Source: Aegilops tauschii subsp. strangulata
Lineage: Eukaryota > Streptophyta > Magnoliopsida > Poales > Poaceae
Assembly (NCBI RefSeq): GCF_002575655.3
Contig: NC_053039.3
Location: forward strand, 45,199,290-45,263,289
Direction: 5' to 3'
DNA: 64,000 nucleotides
The notes beneath the pieces were generated by a model. That model was not told the origin of the DNA and did no database searches. It saw only the letters and a program-made list of their open reading frames with translations. The position numbers were made by a program, and so were the translations under genes. This document shows, in pieces, positions 55,592-64,000 of the stretch (position 1 is the stretch's first letter; every line of letters starts with the position of its first letter).

Positions 55592-56292
55592 AGAGTTGTA
55601 ACTAACTAACTCTTGGACGCAGACTCATGCACATACTTGGTGCCATACATGCACAACACCAAGCTGACACCTCTTAACACGACTAACAAGCTTTGCAATG
55701 TGTACGTGTGACCACATCTCTATGTGTGCACATGCTGCAGCTTCATCTACATGCAAACTCGGAAATAAAACCATGATGAAAATCTAAACAACAAGGTTAA
55801 GTATAACAATCACCACCTTAAACTTGTTGTCTTTATTCGAACACCTTCGCGTCGACCTTCACCATGAGCATGCCGTCGTGGCACGCTTGTTGCCACATGT
55901 TTGCCACCGGTGCCGCAACTCGCCGGTGACTCGCCTCCATGTTCGTCACCGGTGATGCAATTCGCTTGTGACTCGCCTCCATGTTCCCGACGATGACACA
56001 CCTTGTTGCTGACTTGGACAAGGACGATGAACTCCTCATGGCAATGGCCTTCGCACCGTGGCCATAACGTTTTTTTTGCTGCCGTTGGCGCAATCATACC
56101 TTTCTCCATCGCTCGTGACGTAGATCGAGGATCATGGAGACACGCACCAGCCGCTAGCAGCATCGCTCCGCTAATGGCGTACACCTTGCACCATGACCTC
56201 CACCTTACATGGAGTCCCGTCGCACCGTCACCGCCGCGCCAGCCACCATAGCTGCCGCCATCGCCTCGGATTAACAAGGCTCTTATGCCAAT
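55592..56292 (-). other. Internal region of the TRIM-like element
   Basis: No gag or pol motifs. GC-rich near the primer site, with three imperfect units of catggaggcgagtcac on the minus strand at about 55925-55985. The minus-strand frame 55810-56277 has no similarity I know. Primer site at 56279-56290. Confidence 0.65.
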
Positions 56293-56707
56293 TGTTGGCG
56301 CCGCGTCCTCGCAGCGCCGCTTTTTCTTCTACCTCATAATCTGTCTACTCTCTTGTTTCTCTCAAAAACACACCATGAGAAAAAAGCTCAAAGAAAACAC
56401 ACACACGCGCGTGCAGACACTCAACCAAAAGAAGGATGCCCAAATGCCTTTGCCCAGAACACTTCCATGGTGAACACAAAAACTACATTGTTTCTCTGCC
56501 AACACAAATGAATTTGTTACACAGCCTATTAGTAGTGCACGCACACAAGCCAGCCACACCATGACTAGCTCCATTAGCCGGTACAAACGGCCACTAGCAA
56601 TCCCATGACTCAGCCACACGACTCGGCCGTCTTCTCACTTCCTGGAGATCACGTCTGATTACTAGGATCCCCTCTAAGCCAATCTACCAACTAATTCTAT
56701 CCATGCA
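56293..56707 (-). repeat. Right (5') LTR of TRIM-like element
   Basis: 415 bp, same orientation as 41319-41759. Begins on the minus strand with TGCATGGATAG and ends with GCGCCAACA next to the primer site. Confidence 0.85.
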
Positions 56708-56843
56708 TCATTATTAAGGGTTGAAGTTCTGGAAAAAGAAGTGGTTGGTGACGTGCCAAGGATTGGAACTGGCTTGGATTGTTGTCTGTTTTCTTTTTAA
56801 CTTATGTGTTTTAAGGTTGTTGCACTAGTTTTGACTAGCTGAG

Positions 56844-59556
56844 ATGTTTAGCCAGAGCAAGAGGTCCCGCTCCCTAGCCCCCGTCGGCGGCCACCCGCTC
56901 GCCCGCGCCGGCTCTGCTCCAGCACCGTCGCCCACCCCCATGGCCTCTCCCTCCCCCTCCCCCGCGGCAGGTCGTCCCCGCGAGCTGCGCTGGCTCGAAT
57001 CCAGCCCTTCCTTTGCCGGGTCCGACCGTGATGCACGCTCCTACCGCCAGGCCCTGTGCTCCTCTACGGCCGCCCAGCCTCCACCCTCGCCTGCGCCCCG
57101 GCTCTCACCGCCCGCCGTGCCCCCGGCCCCCGTCCTGAGGTGCACAGGGTTGTGCACGAGACCGCGGCCGCTCCTGATGACGGCGAGTGGTTGGTGGCCT
57201 CTGGTCGGCGCCGCTCCAGCCCGCGCGGCCTGCGCCGTCGCCGCCGGGACAAGCCCGCACGCCTCACGAGCCGCCCCCCGTCCCCACCGAGCCCCAGGGA
57301 GTGCCCGCGCTGCCTTGGCCATGGTCACCCGCGGTCCGAGTGACGTCGGGATGTGCGTTACCGTCGATGCAAGTTTTTCGGCCACATCGCCCGCTACTGC
57401 ACTACCCCGCGCCCTCCCTCCACGAGCGGTGCGCCGGCGGCCAAGCGTCTGCGCCCCTCCACCCCGCGTTCGGCTGGCTCCTCCGCCACGAGTGTCGCAG
57501 GCCCATGCCCACCCGCGTCTTTCGGGTCCGGGTTTCGCCTGTCCTCAACCTCCGCCGCCTCCTACGCCATTGGCACCCCGCCCCCTCTTCCTCGACTGCT
57601 CCCTCACCCTGTGGTTCTGCATCCGTCTGCGCTCCAGCTGCGCCGGTGGCGATGTATGGGCACCCTGACCTGCGCCCCCCAGCGCAGTGTGCTTCATGCC
57701 GTGCTCTGCCTGCTTGGACGCTGCCGAGCGCGCCCTGGACCTCGCCCTATTTGCCATCGTGGCTGGCAATCACTCGGGTGTGTCCGCTGCGGATGTGTCG
57801 CGCGCTCTCTGCGAGCGCCTCCAGCTCGAGTCGTCGGCGTTCTCGGTTCACCGCCGCCGGGACGACGATTTCCTTCTGCGCTTCCGGGACAAGACCTCCC
57901 GTGCCACTGTTGCTGCCGCCACCGTGCGCATGCCCAAGTTTCGGCTCATCATGCACCCGTGGAGCCGCCTAGCCGGCGCGGAGCCAATCTCCCTCCGCAT
58001 CGCAGTTGACATCGAGATCACCGGCATCCCTGACCATGGCTGGGACATCTCCTCCGCCATCCAGTTGCTCTCCCCCTTTTGCCTCATCGACTGGCTCGCC
58101 CCTCAGACGCTGGATGGCAGCGACATGTCCGTCTTTCGCTTGTCGGCCTGGACGACAAACCCCGACAGGATCCCGCACTCATCTGAGCTGCTGCTCGCTT
58201 AGCCAGATGAGCACGCCGACGCCAACCCCAACCTCGTCGATCGCTTCGTCATGGAGATGTTGCGTTTTCCAGTGTCCATTCACGTGCGCCACTGCCGATT
58301 TTCGGCTACCTTCGCCACCCCCGCCGCCTCCGCCCGTTGGGCCTGATGATGGCTCCGGCCGCGCGCCCTCGCCGCCCTGCCCTGACGCCTGGCCGCGTCA
58401 GTAGGATTTTCCGCCACCCTCTGGTGCTCGTCGACCGCGTGGCCGCGCCGGCCAGAATTTCAGCGGCCTGCACTACCGTAGGCGCGCCGCGCCGCCCTTT
58501 CACGACTGACATGGTGTTCTCGGGGCCCACCCCGCCGTCAGCGGCGCTTTCCGCAGGACCCCTGCCCAGCAAAGGTTGACCGGCCTGGCTGCTAACCTGG
58601 GCACCTCTGCAGGCCTGTAGCTGGCTGTTGTTCAAACTACAGCCACATCCCCTCTGTCCTCCCGCCTTCCGTCATCGGTCGATGGCCCGCGGCTCCACGA
58701 CCGCCCTGCCAGTCCGGGCCCGCCACCCGACCGTGGTGCATGCCCTCTCCTGGACAGCGCGCCTGGGATCCCCCCTCCCCCCTCTGTCCTCCCCTCCTGA
58801 GAACCCACTTTGCAACCCCATACATGCTTTTGACAGCACGGCACGCCCCCCATGCCTGATCCTTCTGCGGCAACTGATGCGTCCATCCCATCATGCCAAT
58901 TGGAAGCTGCGCTTTCTCCTGCAGTGGGCCCTACGCCCAATTCGCTGTGCGACCCCATGCCTGATTCCCCTGGCGCGGGGAATCCCGAGGGGCGGCCTCA
59001 CACTTCTGGGGTTGCCCGTTCGGGAAATCTGCAGGGGCCCGCGCCTGCCCGTGCTGACCAACCCAACCCCGTGCATGGTTCGGGCCCACTCGTGCACGCT
59101 GATTGCCCGACGCCCTCTGCGGCCATGCAACAACCGATCCAGCTCCCTCCCTTCATGTCCAACGGTCAAGCCTCCTGCCCCATCTCGGATCACATGCTGG
59201 GCTACCTGGACTCCATTAGGATGCATTCCACCCCCATCTTCGACACACCATCGACACGCCGCAAGCACGGTGGGATGCCACCGAATATCACGCCACGCCG
59301 CAGTGGGCGGCTCGCCAAAAACGATCGTGGCCTCGATTCTGAGACAAAGGCGAAGCGCGTCTTGCTGCGGCGCCTTGGGCTCCTCGGCGAGGACGAGCCC
59401 ATTTCTGATGCGGCCCTCGACAGATACCACAAGCTCTTCACCCGGCCGCTCGCGGATGACATTGTTCTAGCGTTCGCCGATTTCTTTGGCTGGAGCGTCC
59501 CCTCCGGCCTGCTGGATAGGCTGACTCCGGTCGCACCTCGCCTTGTCGAGGTCTGA
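56844..59556 (+). pseudogene. LINE 2 ORF1 (gag-like, zinc knuckle), frameshifted
   Basis: Starts MFSQSKRSRSLAPVGGHP. Proline/alanine-rich for about 450 bases. A degenerate double zinc knuckle lies near 57300-57410: ECPRCLGHGHP, then a stop, then RYRRCKFFGHIARYC, in which the first Cys of the second knuckle is Tyr. A helical domain at about 57690-58200 (MPKFRLIMHPWSRLAG, ITGIPDHGWDISSAIQLL) is the plant LINE ORF1 (DUF4283-like) pattern. The C-terminal part (58852-59556, RRSGRLAKNDRGL) follows in another frame. ORF1 proteins bind LINE RNA. At least three frame changes. Confidence 0.75.
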
Positions 59557-60300
59557 GGTGGCCGCGCCTCCCTGCCAAACGCCCCCCATAAATTTTATGG
59601 ATCACAAACTTCTGATCGCCTTCTGGAACGTGCGTGGGCTGAACTGCCGTGTCGAGCGCACTGCCGTCCGATCTGTTGTCTCCTCCGCAGACCCGTGTAT
59701 TGTGTGTCTTTCTGAAACTAAGCTTAGTTCCGTCTCGTCGTCGTCCATGGTTGAAACCCTAGGTGCTCCCTTTGCGGACTTCTTCTTCCTCCCGGCATCT
59801 GGCACCAGAGGCGGTGTCCTTCTCGCCTGGCGCAGTGACCGCGTCTCCCTTGCGAACCCCATCATTGGGGATTACCACGTTTCGGCCACTATCTCCCGAG
59901 GTGCTGACTCCAGTCCATGGTGGTTCACGACTGTCTACGGGCCGCAGGCCGTGGCCGACAAGCTTGCCTTCGTGTCCGAGCTCCATGAGCTGCGGGATAT
60001 CATTGTTGGCCCATGGCTTATAGGTGGCGACTTCAACTTGGTCACGTCGAGCACTGATAAGAGCAATGGAAACATCAACCAACGTACCACCAACCGATTC
60101 CGGTGGTTCATTGCAGATCACAGCCTCCGCGATGTCTACCTGCATGGGAGGCGTTATACATGGTCTAATGAACAAGCTAGCCCCACGCTCGTTTGAAACA
60201 ACCGAGTTCTCTGCACCCCCTCTTGGGAGACCATGCACCCTCATCACCTTCTTTCCTGCATGGCCACCGCCACCTCAGATCACTGCCCCCTATTGATCGA
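59543..60300 (+). pseudogene. LINE 2 ORF2, endonuclease part
   Basis: The start ATG 59543 (or 59597) overlaps the end of ORF1. Blocks: LIAFWNVRGLNCRVERT near 59613, CIVCLSETKLSSV near 59697, WLIGGDFNLVTSS near 60014, YLHGRRYTWSNEQ near 60138, and the terminal SDHCPLL near 60277. TGA at 60194 with a shift after it. The APE fold is otherwise well preserved. Confidence 0.85.
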
Positions 60301-61313
60301 TTGCGCTCCTCGGGGCCATGGCAAGCGTAGGTTCCACTTTGAGCGGTTCTGGCATAAACTCGATGCTTTTCTTTCCACGGTCCAGGAGGCTTGGAAATCC
60401 GTTCCGCCCGACCCAGACCCGTTTGACGCTTATTCAGCAGACTCAAGGCCACCACTCGCCGTCTACAGAGTTGGGGGATGCGCACCACGGGCAACATCTC
60501 CCTGCAGATGCAGATTGCACGTGAGATCATCTTTCGATTGGATGCTGCGCAGGACTCCAGGCCCCTCTCGCCGGCCAAGGGCTGGCTGCGCCGTGAGCTA
60601 AAACGTGCCCATCTTCGCCTCGCGTCACTCGAGCGCTCCATCCTCTGCCAGCGCGTGCGCCTTGGCTAGCTCAAGGAAGGGGACACTAACTCTGCATTCT
60701 TCAAGATCCACGATGCTCACGGTGCCCAAAAGAATCATATGGCAAGCATCAAGATTGGCTCGGAGATCGTCTCCGACAAGGCGTCCATGGCTAAGGCGGC
60801 TTTCGAGCACTTTAGTTCAATCCTAAGCTCGTCCACCCATCGGGATCACTCCATCGACCTTGATGGTATTGATCATTGCCACTTCAACCTCGTGGAGCTT
60901 GAGCGGCCTTTCACCAAGGACAAAATCTGGAGCGCCATCAAGTTGTTGCCTACTAGAAAGGCGCCCAGCCCCGATGGGTTCACGGCTGAGTTCTTGCGCT
61001 CTTGCTGGCCGGTCATCAAAACTGACATCTGCGCCGTGTTCGACGAGCTTTATGCCATAAATGGCCAAGGATTCCATAAGCTGAATGAAGCCATGCTCAC
61101 CCTGCTCCCCAAGAAGCCGGACACGTCTATGCTCTCCGATAACAGACCCATTAGTCTGATCCACCTCGTGGGCAAGCTCTTCAAGAAAGTCCTCTCTCTC
61201 CGCTTAGCACCCCGAATGGGACAAATCGTCTCCGTCAACCAAAGCGCGTTCATCGCCGGGCGCAGCGTGCACGACAACTTCCTTCTGGTGCAGCAAACTA
61301 CGCGCCTACCGCA
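60301..61313 (+). pseudogene. LINE 2 ORF2, linker and truncated reverse transcriptase
   Basis: Frames change near 60480 and 60700. RT blocks in the last frame: RKAPSPDGFTAEFLRSCWPV near 60955, LPKKPDTSMLSDNRPISLIH near 61110, and VNQSAFIAGRSVHDN near 61235. The catalytic blocks that would follow are missing because the Copia LTR begins at 61314. Confidence 0.85.
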
Positions 61314-62588
61314 TGTTGGGGAACGTAGTAATTTCAAAAAAATTCCTACGCACACGCAAGATCATGGTGATGCATAGCAACGAGAGGGGAGAGTGTGTCC
61401 ACGTACCCTCGTAGACCGAAAGCGGAAGCGTTAGCACAACGCGGTTGATGTAGTCGTACGTCTTCATGATCTGACCGATCAAGTACTGAACGCACGGCAC
61501 CTCCGAGTTCAGAACACGTTCAACTCGATGACGTCCCTCGAACTCCGATCCAGCCGAGCTTTGTGGGAGAGTTCCGTCAGCACAACGGCGTGGTGACGAT
61601 GATGATGTTCTGCCGTCGCAGGGCTTCGCCTAAGCACCGCTACGATATGACCGAGCTGGATTATGGTGGAGGGGGGCACCGCACACAGCTAACAGATCCA
61701 CGGGATCAATTGTTGTGTCTCAAGGGGGTGCCTCCCTCCCCGTATATAAAGGAGTGGAGGAGGGGAGGGGGCCGGCCACCCTTGGCGCGCCCCATGAGGA
61801 GTCCTACTCCCATCAGGAGTAGGACTCCCCCCTTCCATGTTGGAGTAGGAGAGGGGAGGGAAGGAGAGAGAGGGGGAAAGGAAAGGGGGGGCGCCGCCCC
61901 CCTCCTTGTCCAATTCGGACTTGGGGGGGGGGGAGGGCGCGCGGCTGCCCCTTGGCCGCCACTCCTCTTCCACCACTTGGGCCCATGAGGCCCAATAACC
62001 TCCGGGGGTTCCAGTAACCCCCCGGTACTCCGGTATATATCTAATAACCCCCGGAACCATTCCGGTGTCCGAATATAGTCGTCCAATATATCAATCTTCA
62101 TGTCTCGACCATTTCGAGACTCCTCGTCATGTCCGTGATCAAATCCGGGACTCCAAACTACCTTTGGTACATCAAAACACATAAACTCATAATATAACCG
62201 TCATCGAACTTTAAGCGTGCGGACCCTACGGGTACGAGAACTATGTAGACATGACTGAGACACGTCTCCGGTCAATAACCAATAGCGGAACCTAGATGCT
62301 CATATTGGCTCCCACATATTCTACGAAGATCTTTATCGGTCAAACTGCATAACAACATACGTTATTTCCTTTGTTATCGGTATGTTACTTGCCCGAGATT
62401 CGATCGTCGGTATCTCAATACCTAGTTCAATCTCGTTACCGACAAGTCTCTTTACTCGTTCCGTAATACATCATCCCGCAACTAACTCATTAGTTGGAAT
62501 GCTTGCAAGGCTTAAGTGATGTGCATTACCGAGTGGGCCCAGAGATACCTCTCATAGTCATAGGAACATGTATAAGTCATGAAGAAAG
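61314..62588 (-). mobile_element. Angela/BARE/WIS-type Copia LTR, minus strand, incomplete in this window
   Basis: Begins tgttggggaacgtagtaatt, which read on the minus strand is the end of an Angela-type LTR (aattactacgttccccaaca). It contains ctccccgtatataaaggag near 61738, the TATA-like core of this LTR type. It stops at 62588, where a second LTR begins, so its 5' portion is displaced beyond the window. It sits in LINE 2. No internal domain of this element lies in the window. Confidence 0.85.
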
Positions 62589-64000
62589 TGTTGGAAATAT
62601 GCCCTAGAGGCAATAATAAAATGGTTATTATTGTATTTCCTTGTTCATGATAATTGTCTGTTGTTCATGCTATAATTGTATTAACTGGAAACCGTAATAC
62701 ATGTGTGAATACATAGACCACAACATGTCCCTAGTAAGCCTCTAGTTGACTAGCTCGTTGATCAGTAGATGGTTATGGTTTCCTGACCATGGACATTGGA
62801 TGTCATTGATAACGGGATCACATCATTAGGAGAATGATGTGATGGACAAGACCCAATCCTAAGCATAGCACAAGATCGTGTAGTTCGTTTGCTAGAGCTT
62901 TTCTAATGTCAAGTATCATTTCCTTAGATCATGAGATTGTGCAACTCCCGGATACCGTAGGAATGCTTTGGGTGTACCAAACGTCACAACGTAACTGGGT
63001 GGCTATAAAGTTGCACTATAGGTATCTCCGAAAGTGTCTGTTGGGTTGGCACGAATCGAGACTGGGATTCGTCACTCCGTATGACGGAGAGGTATCTCTG
63101 GGCCCACTCGGTAATGCATCATCATAATGAGCTCAATGTGACCAAGTGTTTGGTCACGGGATCATGCATTACGGTACGAGTAAAGTGACTTGCCGGTAAC
63201 GAGATTGAACAAGGTATTGGGATACCAACGATCGAATCTCGGGCAAGTAACGTACCGATTGACAAAGGGAATTGTATACGGGATTGATTGAATCCTCGAC
63301 ATCGTGGTTCATCCGATGAGATCATCGTGGAACATGTGGGAGCCAACATGGGTATCCAGATCCCGCTGTTGGTTATTGACCGGAGAGTCGTCTCGGTCAT
63401 GTCTGCATGTCTCCCGAACCCGTAGGGTCTACACACTTAAGGTTTGGTGACGCTAGGGTTGTAGAGATATTAGTATGCGGAAATCCGAAAGTCGTTCGGA
63501 GTCCCGGATGACATCCCGGACGTCACGAGGAGTTCCGGAATGGTCCGGAGGTAAAGATTTATATATGGGAAGTCCTATTTTGGCCACCGGAAAATGTTCG
63601 GGATTTTTTCGGTATTGTACCGGGAAGGTTCTAGAAGGTTCCGAAGTGGGGCCCACCTGCATGGAGGGACCCACATGAACGTGCGTAGTGGGGGCAAGGC
63701 CCCACACCCCTAGTCAAGGCGCACCAAGATCCCACCTTAGAAGGAATAAGATCATATCCCGAAGGGATAAGATCAAGATCCCTAAAAAAGGGGGATAACA
63801 ATCGGTGGGGAAGGGAAATGATGGGATTTCTTTCCCCCACCTTTCCCAACGCCCCAATGGACTTGGAGGGCAAGAAACCAGCCCCCTCCACCCCTATATA
63901 TAGTGGGGAGGCGCATGGGAGCAGCACCCCAAGCCCTGGCGCCTCCCTCCCTCCCGTGACACCTCTTCCTCCCCGCTTGCGCTTGGTGAAGCCCTGCCGG
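62589..64000 (+). mobile_element. Angela/BARE/WIS-type Copia 5' LTR, plus strand, cut by window end
   Basis: Begins tgttggaaatatgccctaga, the canonical start of Triticeae BARE1/WIS/Angela LTRs. The following ggcaataataaaatggttat and aatgatgtgatggacaagac are typical of the same family. A TATA-like ctatatatagtgg lies near 63891-63903, about 100 bases before the window end. It inserted in, or joined to, the minus-strand LTR on its left. Confidence 0.88.
63888..63905 (+). promoter_or_regulatory. Putative TATA box of the Copia LTR
   Basis: cccctatatatagtgggg in the usual place, with the likely transcript start shortly after. It matches the LTR promoter layout known from BARE1. Confidence 0.55.

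Larger units (their letters stand above)
41319..56707 (-). mobile_element. Short non-autonomous LTR element (TRIM-like), minus strand, split by a LINE
   Basis: Two LTRs in the same orientation, 41319-41759 and 56293-56707, read on the minus strand as TGCATGGATAG ... GGCGCCAACA. Beside the right copy, 56279-56290 read in complement is TGGCATAAGAGC, a two-mismatch version of the initiator-tRNA-Met primer site TGGTATCAGAGC, which fixes the orientation. Only about 730 bp of internal DNA is left when the LINE (41790-55583) is removed, with no gag or pol motifs, so it is TRIM-like. The outer flanks do not show a clear 5-bp TSD. Confidence 0.78.
56840..61313 (+). mobile_element. L1-type LINE 2, 3' part cut off by a Copia LTR
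   Basis: A GC-rich ORF1 (about 56844-59556) is followed by ORF2 with endonuclease (59543-60300) and the first part of RT (60739-61313). At 61314, in the middle of RT, an Angela-type LTR begins. The 5' boundary is uncertain: the TRIM LTR ends at 56707 and the next 130 bases are unassigned. The 3' end would lie beyond the nested LTR elements. Confidence 0.85.

Noticed and set aside
55810..56277. 155-codon minus-strand frame as a TRIM protein
   Set aside because: Contains short tandem units and no gag or pol motif; treated as non-coding internal region.
56848..58180. Several minus-strand frames over LINE 2 ORF1
   Set aside because: Shadows of the GC-rich ORF1 on the other strand.

Overview
This window is intergenic DNA from a large grass genome, most likely Triticeae (wheat, barley or a relative). 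It is an almost unbroken stack of nested transposable elements with no intact host gene. The assignment rests on a CACTA transposon of the kind common in Triticeae, LTR elements with typical Triticeae LTRs (related 470-bp Tat-type Gypsy LTRs, a 1.4-kb Athila-like LTR, Angela/BARE/WIS-type Copia LTRs) and two plant L1-type LINEs. I name families from memory of their motifs; no database was searched.

Layout. 1-893: no recognised feature. 894-2157: a GC-rich retroposon with a 15-bp target-site duplication (TSD). 3695-35560: one CACTA element with CACTA termini and an AAA TSD. It has an array of subterminal repeats at each end and a third array inside. It carries a small ORF with a membrane segment (4389-4825), a decayed transposase (4976-8270), and a second split gene (exons from 12300 to 35034) with a Transposase_24-like region, a proline-rich linker and an Ulp1/C48-like protease domain. 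Two related Gypsy elements interrupt exons of the second gene: 12441-21286 (gag-protease only, no RT or integrase) and 23394-33448 (gag, protease, RT, RNase H, integrase, all damaged). Both carry a multi-exon antisense gene between the sense genes and the 3' LTR. Without them the CACTA is about 13 kb.

Inside the CACTA, between its two genes, lies a roughly 490-bp near-palindrome (11353-11838) whose two arms both encode a fragment of a SNF2 ATPase of the CLASSY/DRD1 kind, the remodelers of RNA-directed DNA methylation. This is the most interesting object here: a transposon carrying a hairpin of a host silencing gene, in principle able to make small RNAs against its own repressor. It sits beside a long purine/pyrimidine inverted repeat and is flanked by minisatellites.

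35611-37693: a second retroposon related to the first. 37704-41318: low-copy-looking DNA with two exons of a CDC6/ORC1-like replication ATPase on the minus strand (38988-39278), a MITE, a diverged direct repeat and a small tandem repeat. 41319-56707: a short minus-strand LTR element (TRIM-like) split by a 5'-truncated LINE (41790-55583), itself split by a minus-strand Athila-like Gypsy element (43122-52650, TSD gtatg). About 56840-61313: a second LINE, broken inside its RT by a minus-strand Angela-type LTR (61314-62588), which abuts a plus-strand Angela-type LTR (62589 to the window end).

Insertion order from nesting: CACTA before the two Gypsy elements; TRIM before LINE before Athila-like; LINE-2 before the Angela pair. 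LTR-pair differences counted by eye are about 16/470, 20/470 and 39/1420, suggesting roughly 1-1.6 million years at a commonly assumed grass LTR rate of 1.3e-8 per site per year.
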